From the NCBI GenBank assembly GCA_036924085.1, contig JAVGWX010000004.1:41506793-41570792 (forward strand): a DNA stretch of 64,000 bases. The letters run 5' to 3'. Source of the stretch: Ariolimax columbianus (lineage: Eukaryota; Mollusca; Gastropoda; Stylommatophora; Arionidae). Made by a program: the position numbers and the translations under genes. Below are positions 42,295-52,682 of this stretch, one piece after another (position 1 is the stretch's first letter; the number at the start of each line of letters is the position of its first letter). Below the pieces are notes generated by a model. It was given only the letters and a program-made list of their open reading frames with translations, was not told the DNA's origin and did not search any database.

Positions 42295-43060
42295 TTGCGA
42301 ATTATCTGTATCATCCTTACCACGTGCTCTGTCGATCATTGATCTCCACCTCTTATCACAGTTCCGCTGTTGATCGTTCCAAATGATATTTCCTCATGCT
42401 GCCCAATACGTTCTCTCTCCCTACCTCCATATGTCACTCTTTCCTGTGATTATGACGTTGTCCTTGTGTGTTCCAACCGGTCTCTTACTGTGTTCGAAAA
42501 ACGTTGACAGCCTTAAACGTATGTGCAATATGATGTCTTTGTCTTTACGAATCTTTAAGAAATGCATTGTTAGCCTTCTTTGTCATGGTATTCTCAAGAT
42601 TCTCCTGTGAAATCTAATTTCCCTTACCTACAATGATCTATGTGCTTGCCTGTTGATTGTCCACTAATCGCTAGTTCCCGTTGCTTCCATGGATTATCTT
42701 CCTTAATTTCAGTGACAGAGTTCGGTTACACGGTATTCACCCGATGTCCTGGAAGACTTGTTTTGCTTGTACCAGTAAACAAACTGTTTTATCATAACTG
42801 CATTTCCCATCAGATGTTATGTAGTCTCTAGCGAATTTTAATCTGTGTTTAAATGCCTTAGTTCTATCTCGTTAATTTTGAAACATGTTCTTAGATACTA
42901 CCATTACTTGTGATCTCTTTTGATTTAATTTGAGGCTTTTTTCGCTTGAAGAACTTAATATGTTGACGATGTCTTGTCAGTCTGGTTCATTCTGCGTTGT
43001 CAACACAGTGTCATCAGCGTAACACAAGTTGTAGCGTGTATGTATGATGTATCTCTTTGT
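42295..43060 (-). pseudogene. RTE-like RT fragment with YADD motif
   Basis: The minus strand contains NLCYADDTVLTTQNE (about 43026-42982), the catalytic motif C with both Asp intact. Following it, in several broken frames, are SMEATGTSD-like text and a terminal CDKRWRSMIDRARG stretch near 42340, typical of LINE ORF ends. Stops and frame changes interrupt every block. No endonuclease portion is nearby. Confidence 0.7.
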
Positions 43061-43139
43061 AATGTTTTCCACTATAGCAGTTTATGCAGTGCAGCAGTTT
43101 CGCTAATCATGCATGTACGCGGAGAAGTAATTATACCGG

Positions 43140-43260
43140 TACAATCCCCGAATCGCCCAATGAAACTGGAGACGAAATGATTTCGAACCCGGTATGTTGG
43201 GATTCTAAACCAAGATTGCACAGACCTACGCCACATCTATGCAACGCCTCGTAGCTTTAA
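43140..43260 (-). repeat. tRNA-like SINE head (candidate)
   Basis: The minus strand carries TGGCGTAGGTCTGTGCAA (box-A-like) and about 30 bp later CGGGTTCGAAATC (box-B-like). Spacing fits a tRNA-derived promoter; anticodon arm not convincing. Confidence 0.45.
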
Positions 43261-43490
43261 ACTGAGAGAAAATATAATAAGATTAACAATAATCTTTAAT
43301 ATATCAATTCTATAATTTTTTAACTTTTAAACTGAGAGGAAATATAACAAGATTAACAATAATCTTTAATATATCAATTCTATCATTTTTTAACTTTTAA
43401 AATCAGAGGAAATATAACACGGTTCAAAAATAATCTTGAATATATAGTTTCTATAATTGTTAATTTTAATCTGAGAGAAAATATAACAAA
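43255..43490 (+). repeat. ~70-bp AT-rich tandem repeat, 3.3 units
   Basis: Units contain CTGAGAGAAAATATAA, AAGATTAACAATAATC and AATATATCAATTCTAT. The first two are nearly identical, the third and partial fourth diverged. Confidence 0.8.
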
Positions 43491-45240
43491 GTTAACAAAA
43501 ATAACATGCAGAAAATAAAGACATCAACAATATAATATGTAATATAAGTGGGTTGTAAAGACAGATACAATGTAAGTGGGCTGTAAAGGCAAATGAAAAT
43601 TAGAAATGGTCCAACAAATTATGGGAATGAACATTAGAGGATCTACAAGAAAAATTACTGTGTAAAATAAACGGAATAAATCTCAAATGGTAGGGATATA
43701 AGTGTGTTAGAACAATATGTACAATCAATGTTCTATCTACGCACGCATTGCCGGGGAGGAGAGGTTGGTAGCACCTAATGCACAAAAGTATAGCATCTTC
43801 TAGGTGTTCAAATATAACTTACGACCAAACTTTCACTTAGAATGACAGTTGCATGTAAATGTATACACATGATGTGATGTCATCGGTAATGCCTCACGTC
43901 TCTGGTAAGGACAATGTAGTAATACAGGCTGCCAAATACCTGGCCAGTCCTGCACAGGACAAGAGCGCATGTTCCCAGGCAGGCGTGCACGGGAGAGACC
44001 ATTGTTGCGGAGGAAAATACTGAAACTGGACCAATATAGAAGAAGCAATTTGAGTAGGGGTTGTTCATTAATTTTCATTGCTGTGAAGTATGACTGATGA
44101 TTGCATGTAAAATTCGTTATTTGGGTAAACGTTTCTTTTGACTAAATTTCACTTTAAACTTGATATTTTAAAGAAGAAACAAAGCTGATGAATGATGTTT
44201 CTTGCAATATAAACAAAATAGCTGATATAATGCGCAAGGAAAGCTTAGATTACAGATAAACCAACAAAACGATAAGCAATGACTGTAAAAAATAGGAAGA
44301 TCAATCAACACTTTATACGTTATATTGGGAGCTCAACAGGAAAACGAAAAAGATTGCTAAATATTATAAGACACATAATCTTAGATTAATCTATAGAATG
44401 GTCAGTGTAAGCAATAAGGCAAAGATAATAAAATTGCCATACAGTATAATTGTAATGGAAGCGAAATGTAATCAGAGTAATGTGAAGCATATTGATCAAA
44501 ACCACATCTAGTCAACGAAGTGAGGACCAACACTGTACTCCCCATATAAACCAGTTTACCGAGGAGTCTCACAATGCACTATTCACCTTCTTCATTATGT
44601 TTTGGGAGGTAAAAAGAGCAGCTGTAACCCGCTACCAAAAACAGGTAGTCAAGAGTTAAATCAGCTCAGTACGAGTGACTTCTAACAACAACAACATGTC
44701 CTTACCACACTACTTTGAAGAGAACAGGATCAGTGCACCGCAATAGTTACGACAAGAGAAGACGGACCATCAGCAACGTAGAGACAAAACGTCAGGTGTA
44801 GATGCATAGTTTTATTAAAGAAACTCTCAGCAAGAATGAATTGGCACACCAATCCTACGTTGAAGCAGCAGAAACAACTGAACGTAAATATTAATCCGTG
44901 CACAAACACTACATCGCATAGCTAATTCAATTTCAGAAGATATGGAAAGCCCCAGAACCAGATGGATCATAAAACAAAATGAAAGCATACAACTTGTTCG
45001 CCAGCGAGATGATGAACCATGTTTTTCACAGAGCATTTCAACAGACGACAAACATATTCTTTTAACGTAAACTAGACTGCTGGAGTGCACATACAAGTTT
45101 AAATCAAATAGTGATTTGGACAATATTGAAGCAATATGGAATACTACAAAATATATAACAAACTGTAATATCAAAATGAAAAAGAGCGTCTCTAATGACG
45201 TCCACATTGGCATTTTAATATTAATTTCAGTTTGTTTTTC
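43491..45240. other. No supported gene
   Basis: AT-rich unique sequence. A 190-codon minus frame at 44827-45399 has no recognisable domain and overlaps the tRNA-like repeat; not called. Confidence 0.4.
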
Positions 45241-45247
45241 GTCTAAT

Positions 45248-45340
45248 CGAATAAGGGGAGCGCGTGGCCGAATGGTTTCGATGCCTGCCTGCCGACAAGG
45301 AGGGCACGGTTCAAATCCCGGTATGGCATTTGTTGTTTTT
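45248..45340 (+). repeat. tRNA-like SINE head (candidate)
   Basis: GCGTGGCCGAATGG is a strong box-A match and ACGGTTCAAATCCCGG a strong box-B match, about 45 bp apart. The head resembles a Leu/Ser-type tRNA with a short variable arm, but acceptor pairing is poor, so a SINE or tRNA pseudogene is more likely than a working tRNA. Confidence 0.55.
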
Positions 45341-45809
45341 CTGTTGGGGGTGAAATAAACAAACATAGCCAGCACACGACGTGGCGACAGCAGAACCAAA
45401 GCGGCATGTAGTCCTCAGCCTTCAAAACTCCACGATTACCCCAGCAATGGGAAAATGTCGTATGACAATTTTGTTTTTTTCCTCTCCGAATAACATGATT
45501 TTCACCTAAGGTCCAGCAGTTAAAATGCAAGACCAGTTCTAAGATGCTTTTACTTCTCACTTTTTGTTTAAAATCTGATCAATACATTCCATTCTATTAT
45601 CGCTTCACTACATATATAGTTGAGATTGGGAAACAGTTGCGGTATGTTTATGTTTCGGTTCTAAAAGCCATCGACTTTACATAATGGTAGAGCGAGCTCA
45701 TTGTATGTAATCAACAAAGCAAGGTTATTTTTGTACGTAAAGAAACGAGTTTATGTCTGCCTGCTTAGTTAAAAGAACTCGACACTACATACAAACTGGT
45801 TTTTTTTAG

Positions 45810-45885
45810 ACGGTAGTCTACGAATGTGATCCTTGCGTAGTGTAAGAGGCGTCCGCGGTTCAAATCCTAGACGAGTATTTTAGGG
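45810..45885 (+). repeat. tRNA-like SINE head (candidate)
   Basis: A GTCTACGAATGTG-like stretch is followed by GCGGTTCAAATCCTAG, a good box-B. The box A is weak. Confidence 0.4.
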
Positions 45886-46280
45886 GTTTTTTTTCTGAAA
45901 ATTTGTTTACTTATTTATTAATAGTACAGTCCCACAAGCCCTCAGACGTTCAGTCCGTGTCTGCGTGTGTTTTTCTTTTAAACTGTCACATTTAAAACTA
46001 AGGTTAAACAGCAATTCATACTATAGAAGCTATTGTTTTCTGACAAAATGACTAACTTAAGCGATAAACAACATGTGGCATAATTAGTGCAATACATTGG
46101 AGATTCTATAAACCACTAAACTATGAAAAATGTGTATGTGCTTTTTGGCTATGCTGTATACAAAGCAAGACATACAGTGAAAGAGAATCATATAATAACA
46201 GATTCAGCTAGAGCAGTTCTACAACTCAAAGTGAACACACCAAAAGAGAAATGATAATAAACACAACGGATCCAAATATC

Positions 46281-46565
46281 AGAAGATTAAGTCTTCTTCT
46301 TCTTCTTCTTCGTTCGTTCTCAATCTCCCACTACCAAACCCTGAAAGGGCCTAAGTAGCAGAATGTAGTCTAGAGAACGGAATGCGTTGTGTTGTAGTTT
46401 ACAGCGTGGCTGTGATATTTGCACCTTTTGGTCCAACACATCCGACGTCAGCAAACATTTTTTGAGTATCGGGTTAACATTCCCTTTTCGATCCCTTTTA
46501 CTTAGCCAGTCTGCCCTGCTGCAGCCTGTTATCCAGGATCACCGCGTGGAGGTGTAGAAGATTAA
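46281..46565 (-). mobile_element. Retroposon 3' end, family R1, with target duplication
   Basis: Minus-strand copy of the family at 565-725. The (TTC)n tail starts at about 46292 on the plus strand and the 5' truncation is near 46555. Flanking 10-bp repeats AGAAGATTAA lie at 46281-46290 and 46556-46565. It retains the core GCATTCCGTTCTC complement and the CTGTTATCCAGGATCACCGC end found at 40.6 and 51.3 kb. Confidence 0.75.
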
Positions 46566-46878
46566 TTGACTGAAACTTAAAAGAGGTGAACAATTTTACT
46601 TATTTGAGAAAATATTTAATGCTAGGATTAACAAATCCAGATTTGGTTTTGGCAGCCGTTAGCCTTTGTGAACCATGTCAGATTTATCCCACCAATGTTA
46701 GATTAGACAGTCTAACGGAATGTCCAGCTATATGGCTCTGAAATAGAGTCTGTAACAAACAGTATCCTTTACAGACTGCTGTCCTCAGAAACCAGATATC
46801 TCCAACACATATGCTGTTTCAGATGGTCAGAAACAATAACAGATGCGTATCTGAGGTAGAGAACAACTAAAAAACAGA

Positions 46879-47002
46879 GAGGGAAAGAAGGAGAGATGTG
46901 AAGAAACAATAAATGAATATACGCTTAAGCTACAAAGAATAATGGAGTCCAGATAAGCGTATATCCATTTATTGTTTCTTCACATCTCTTCTTCTTTCCC
47001 TC
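46879..47002. repeat. Long near-perfect hairpin (49-bp arms, 26-bp loop)
   Basis: The left arm (46879-46927, GAGGGAAAGAAGG...ATACGCTTA) is the inverted complement of the right arm (46954-47002) with two mismatches visible. The central spacer is 26 bp. No gene overlaps it. It could be a fold-back element, a MITE relic or a palindromic duplication. Confidence 0.92.
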
Positions 47003-48155
47003 CCAATTTATATTTAGTGTACGTTTCATTGACGTAAGTACTAGTATTGTTTTCCTTTCCGTTCGTATCGTTGTGTCAAGATGTAACTGAATTGTTTGTT
47101 TTGGTATTATTTGCATCATTGCTGTTAATTGTATTGATGTTTATACGCATCGTTTACATCACTGTTGGGTAAAATAATGTGTTTCGTTTCTTCATCTTTA
47201 ATTATTTTTAGCGATATTCGTATTTTCCGATTACAGATGCTTTCTACAAATTGATCTTTGTCGCGTACATACGTGTCATGAAAAATGACACTAGCTATTA
47301 GACAATGTATATATTAAGTAACACATCAATGTGCATATGATATTACGTATTTTATAATGTTAATTATCTTACCAACAAATTGAATGACGAAGTACACAAC
47401 AGAGGTCAGCATACATATCCGAATGACATCACGATCTTGTGAGCTCAAGGTCATCCAGTAAAAGAGTGACAGACCTTCATGACCAAATAAAATAACCCCA
47501 TTTAGAACACATTTTTATGAATAGGAAGGCAATCATACGGGTGTTTCTCTTGTGCGTCTTCTTCTTGTTCTTTCTCTTATTCGTTCTCTTCTTCTTCTTC
47601 TTCCTCACTGAGCTGTATGGGCTGATTGCCCACATGTGCACGGGGATGACAGGGCCAATTCTAGTCTGTTTAAGAAGTGGCTATTCAATCTGTTATGATC
47701 TGTTTCAATGTGGCCACCCTATCTTACAAACAAAACCAGAAAGAGAGAGAGAGAGAGACAGAGAGAGAGAGAAACCAAGAGCAATGGAAATTCAAACTGC
47801 AACGGCACTGTTCGATGTGGAACGAAATTTATTGTGACTATTATTATCTTCGTTTTTATTTTATTTCTTCTACACTCGGATTCACGATAAATAATACATA
47901 TATATTTCCTTGCAAAAGCCCGCAATGATTAGGTTACTCTTTAGTGCAACCTGAAAAGGTCGTTAAGTGGCGTGTCACTCACTATTACGGGGATCACATC
48001 GATCCCTCACCTCGCTAGTCACTATGGAAGGCTACTAGGAAGCTGAGGTGAGGGTCTTGGCCTGGATATTTTGCTTGACACTGATTAACATGTCTGAACA
48101 GTATATTTTGCCTAACCAGATGTGTCTTCCTCCCCAAATATATATATATACATGT
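47003..48155. other. No supported gene; TTC-rich and GA tracts
   Basis: TTC-rich tract at 47548-47602 and a (GA)n tract at 47740-47773. Hydrophobic frames across them are compositional by-products. Confidence 0.45.
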
Positions 48156-49120
48156 AGTTCTTAAAGTTATTATAGCCGGGGGTGGGGTTGAGGATGAACT
48201 CTCAACACCAACTAAATGCTCCAATGGCGTGCGTCTGCTATAGCCTCTGACAACAAAGTCTATCTCCTGGCCTTCGCGCGACGGAACTGTTTTGACTAAC
48301 ATGAGAAAGGGCGAAAGACGAGCCACTGGCGCATTAAAACCACTAGTTTCGGGCAGATGGAGCTCAAAAGCCTAGGAAGACAGCTCATCTAGAAGAAGGA
48401 AAACTCTTATTTCAAACCATCTGAAGCCTTGCAGATAAGATATTGTCGTATCTTGTCAGGTTTTGTCAGATATGGCTGTGCTTCCTGTTTTCTGGAAACT
48501 CTGAAAGTTGGTCCGCGTCTTCCATGCATGACAACCGACGGTGTGAGGAGGAGCACACACAAGAGGATATACCCTTATCCTAGAGCAAGGAAGAGTAACC
48601 TCATCTGGGTTGTGGCAGACCAGACCCTTCGCCTTGGTTGGTGGCTGGTCTAGGAGTGAAGCCCCGATAGGAAAACAGATAGAGCATTGTTCTGCTGATC
48701 AGGCAGCTTCTGCAGCTTGCCTTGTTCCAAATGTATTGGTATCACCTTTCCCTTGGAGCAAACAAGGCATACCGAGAGAGGGACCATACCGTATGGGCAA
48801 CACATGGTCTCTATATTTCTGCCCGGGATTTGTGCTATGAAGAGGTGCAACTACATCCATGGCCTTAACAGATCTCGAAATCAAAACAGGAGACCACAGT
48901 TTACGAGTTATAAGCCCTTGCCAATTGGCGTATGTCTGTCGCCGATGGTGGGAAATACTTTCGGGTGTCACTGATCAACTAACGCCCGCCTAAAACTGGG
49001 CAGCCCCCAGCCAATAAGGTGTTGATCCGCAACAGCCAGCCTGCTTCAATGGGTAATTTGGGCTAGGACAAAATCCAAATCGCAGGCTGTAAATCAAGTG
49101 TACCAGGCAATAAACCTAAA

Positions 49121-49441
49121 ATGGAAAACTTCAGGTTCGGGCTTGCAACTTGGAACATTTGTGACGTGAGAAAAACGGCTGTTATTTATGCCGATCTCAG
49201 TCGTCTTTGTATAGATATTGCTGGTCTGCAGGAGACACTCATCCCCGTAGATGGGTCACTTGGGGTGACAAATTATACCTTTTTTTGGAAAGGCAGAGGA
49301 ATGGAAGAAACCCGACAACATGGGGTGGGTTTTGCAGTGAAGAACTCGCTATTGTGTGCTATTGAGGCCAGGAGGAGGAAATGCAAGAATGTTAACAATG
49401 AGACTGTAAACCTCGTGTGGATTCATAACACTTATCACTGA
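49121..49441 (+). pseudogene. LINE endonuclease N-terminal part
   Basis: 106 codons containing the first half of an APE-type endonuclease: TWNI with the catalytic Asn, DIAGLQETLIP with the catalytic Glu, and the GVGFAV strand. It ends at a stop after WIHNTYH, in place of the usual ISAYAPT, which appears in another frame just downstream. The metal-binding Asp of GDFN and the final His are missing, so no activity is expected. Confidence 0.8.
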
Positions 49442-49629
49442 CTACGCCCCTACGCTCACATCAGCCAAAGATGCAAAGAATTCCTTCTATGTAGAGTTAG
49501 ACAATACAGTGAATGCAATTCCAAAATGTATGAAGGGATAAAGAAAGCCATTAGCCCAACAGTGAAAAAGAGTGCGCCGCTAAAAGCTTTTTCTGGGGAA
49601 ATCATCACTGATAAGAGAAAGCAGTTAGA

Positions 49630-50290
49630 TTGGTAGAGCACTATCTTGAACTCTACTTAAGCGAGACAGAGCTTACAGAAGATGCCCTCAATGCCATCGA
49701 GGTCATGCTAACTCTGGATCATCTGGACTCGCTGCCAACCATAGCAGAAGTTAACTGTGCTATTGCTGATCTTGCTTCTGGCAAGGTTCCAGGAAAGGAT
49801 GGAATCCCGGTAGAGATCATCAGGAGTGAAAGGACATACTTGCTGCACGGATGCACCAGTTGATAACTTTATGCTGGCATGAAGGACAGGTCCCGCAGGA
49901 TTTCAAAGATTCGAGCATTGTAACCATGTACAAGAACAAGGAGGACCGGAGTGACTGCTACAACTACAGAGGAATTTCGTTTATGTGTACCATTTGGTAG
50001 ATACTTGCCAGAATTATTCTGCGAAGACTCCAGGTCCTAGGAGATCAGGTTTACCAAAGTCATAGTGCGGTGTTCGTGGGAATAGGTCTACCACAGATAT
50101 GATTTTCTCCTTACGACAGTTCCAAGCGAAATGCAGAGAACAAAAACAACCATTCTATATTGCCTTCATAGATCTTACGAAGGCATTTGACTAGGTCAGT
50201 CGTGTGGGTCTGTTCAAAGCGCTTGAGAGGATTGGTTGCCCACCGTTGTTAAATACTTCATTGAACGAGGTCTCCGCACTTGTGGAGCGA
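49630..50290 (+). pseudogene. LINE RT N-terminal half
   Basis: Fingers subdomain of reverse transcriptase in three frame blocks. VPGKDGIPVEII, then QVPQDFKDSSIVTMYKNKED, then the YNYRGISF motif and FYIAFIDLTKAFD (motif A). Two in-frame stops (after CTIW and directly after AFD) and at least two frame changes. Motifs B and C are absent. Confidence 0.8.
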
Positions 50291-50300
50291 CCCGTTATTT

Positions 50301-51055
50301 TCATTGGTGCCTCTTGCAAACGTGTGACCAATTTAGGAACGTTTGTAATAAGAGTTCGCCGAGTTTATACACGCAGATCAAAGAACATACCATTTTACAA
50401 TTCACAGTTTGCCATAAAGTGTTACTAGAAAAGCATGATGCGATTTGATTATATAAAATGGTACAGAATCCACCATTGAACAGTGCGCATCGACAGTGAT
50501 GTGACGCAGACTTCCTGTAAGAGAATAACGGCAGTGCACCCAGGTGTAAACAATTAAGAGACGGAGATATAAGACTTCAATACTTTTTTACATTTGTTAT
50601 ATTACTAATTTAGAAAGATTAATTTGAGTGTATTTCTTATTTATCAAATCTACCTAAAATGAATGGTCCGCATGTGCCTAAAACTCCTTGAATGGTCCAA
50701 CTAATATCAAAACTTAACTGAAATATGTTGTACACGGCAGCTAATGTTATGGAACATTGCCTCAATTGCCAGCATTTAGTTCTTAGTACTGTAGAATTGA
50801 CTGTGGTAGATGTGAGTTAGTCTATCAAACTAGCTCAACTAGTTTTTGGGACAGCTGTGTACGTGGCACATGAGAATACGCTATGTGCCACTGGGACATA
50901 CAATAGACGACTAACAGCACGGTATAACTCCCCTATATAAGCAGAAGACTCTATAAATCATGACTAAGCCCCCATCTGCCATTCACACAAGTCATACAAA
51001 TAATTAATTTTTATTTCAACAGCTGTAGGTGTTAAATACATATCAATATATGATA
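50301..51055. other. No supported gene
   Basis: AT-rich unique sequence downstream of the truncated LINE. Confidence 0.4.
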
Positions 51056-51058
51056 TGG

Positions 51059-51362
51059 TTTGGCTTGGCTTTGTTCGTTCTCAATCTCCCGCTACCAAAC
51101 CCTGACACGGGCCTAAGTAGCAGTATGTAGTCCAGAGAACGGAATGCATTGTGTTTAGTTTACATCTTGACTACGATATTTGCACCTTTCGGACCAACAC
51201 ATCCGACTTCAGCAAGATTTTTTTGAGTACCGGGTTAGCATTCCCTCTTCGATCCCTTCTCCTTAGCCAGTCTGCATGTTGCAGCCTGTTATCCAGCCTT
51301 ACCGCATGGAGGTGTAGAAGAGTCTTGGCAGCTCTAATTCCCTGGCCCTGACGCTAGCAGTC
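51059..51362 (-). mobile_element. Retroposon 3' end, family R1 (copy 4)
   Basis: Minus-strand copy of the family at 40500-40870, about 300 bp. Its tail on the minus strand is built from AAGCCAAGCCAAACC rather than GAA, as in the copy at 565-725. The complement of ATCCAGCCTTACCGCATGGA corresponds to the coding end AVILDNR-type region at 40.6 kb. Confidence 0.7.
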
Positions 51363-52580
51363 CGCTATGGGTCGCTGACCGCTGCAGCTCATGCTGCAGC
51401 ATATGATATAAGAATTAAAATAAAGTGAATGGTTTGTTTTCAATGGCAATAGAAGAACAAGAAAAATATGATGATGAAGAAGAGGAAGAAGAACAAGACG
51501 ACGACGAAGAAAAAGAAAAGGGAAGACGATGAAAATCGTGAAAGTTATATTTGTTAAGAATAGATTTGGATGCAGCTCATTATGCAATTACCACATTCAT
51601 TGAGAGGTTGCAGACCCTATACAACGACTGAGCTTCAGGAATTTTTTATGATATAAACCAGCAATTGGAGTGGCAGAGCTCTTTAAGCGATTGTTCTTTA
51701 TCACAAAATGTCTAGTTCACACCCCGGCTACAATACGCTTTTGTATCTCCACAAATGTAATTAACTAACAGCCACCTAAGGTAAGGCAGAGAATAAATAA
51801 ACCTGTCACTTTCATTTTCTATTAAAAGTTATCTGACACGCCATAAAATAAAATCCCAGAAACTTTATCTCCTACAGCTGTGTCTGTTATGGACTACGAA
51901 GTAAAAAACGATGGAGTATCTTACACTTTATCCCTGATGACAGTAGCTGCTATGGACTACATTCTCCTGTAAGGAGCAAACGTGAAACACAATAAACACG
52001 TTAAACAGAACAGGAAAACTTACTGATAATAGCACCGCCATAAAGTCGAGCAGGCAAAGAGATGGCGTCCTCTCCACTCTCTGGATCAGTTGTGAGGAAC
52101 AGGTGGCGGGGGAGCATAAGGGCCTGTTGAAAGAGCGTAGAATGCACTGTACATTTTATAGATGTTGTTTTGCTCTTTCTTCCACTTCTGGTCTCAAGTT
52201 GAAGCTACCTGCAAAGCAGTAGGCTTCTATTGTAAGCTTACGATTTAACGATGCGTGTGTTATGTCCGATGTGGTTTCTTTAGCAATTTATTTCATTTTA
52301 TGAGATTGCTAGTACCAATCACAACATTATTCTATTGCCTTCAACGAAACGTTTGGAAGGTAACAGTGTCTATTCTTTGTTTCCAAGAATCCAAAAGTGC
52401 GTACGGTAGTTGTGCGTATTAGAAACACCAGTAAAATAATGCTTTTCCGTTCTGCTTAGTTACATTGATTAGTGATTATTATTATTAGTTGCCCATCGGT
52501 AGCAAGGATGGCTATAACATCAGACGTGTTTGTCTTGATCATGTAACTTGCGCTGTATGAGGATTATAGTGAGTAAAGAA
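51363..52580. other. No supported gene
   Basis: Contains a GAAGAA-rich tract (51445-51530) that yields spurious low-complexity frames. Nothing else assigned. Confidence 0.4.
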
Positions 52581-52584
52581 CTGC

Positions 52585-52680
52585 GCTAGCTGCTAACATC
52601 ACTATCTGGTCCCGAGTTACCGTGGACCAGTGGCAGGACATAAGTCAAGACGATTGGAAGTAACTCAGGATGCAGAGCTC
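52585..52680 (+). pseudogene. RTE-like LINE C-terminal fragment
   Basis: The plus strand reads a TWDQWQDISQDDWK-like end (GACCAGTGGCAGGACATAAG visible), matching the minus-strand fragment at 13500-13625. It runs directly into the 36/39-bp minisatellite. Confidence 0.55.
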
Positions 52681-52682
52681 AA

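Larger units (their letters stand above)
48160..50300 (+). mobile_element. RTE-like LINE with leader, decayed and 3'-incomplete
   Basis: The leader (48160-49120) matches 20972-22375. The ORF starts near 49121 (MENFRFGLATWNICDVR) and encodes an APE endonuclease with ATWNI, LQETL, FFWKGRGMEETRQHGVGFAV. A frame change and deletion remove most of the C-terminal endonuclease (YAPTLTS then FYVELDNTVNAIP). RT starts at 49630 with LPTIAEVNCAIADLASGKV and PGKDGIPVEII, continues after a frame change with CYNYRGISFMCTIW then a stop, and reaches motif A FIDLTKAFD immediately followed by a stop (50190). Similarity ends near 50300, before motif C. It belongs to the same broad clade as the 26-30 kb LINE but a different family. 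Confidence 0.85.

Noticed and set aside
45248..45340. Functional tRNA gene
   Set aside because: Good A and B boxes but poor acceptor-stem pairing and unclear anticodon arm; more likely a SINE head or tRNA pseudogene.
44827..45399. 190-codon minus-strand frame as a host gene
   Set aside because: No domain, signal peptide or conserved motif recognised; it overlaps a tRNA-like repeat on the other strand.
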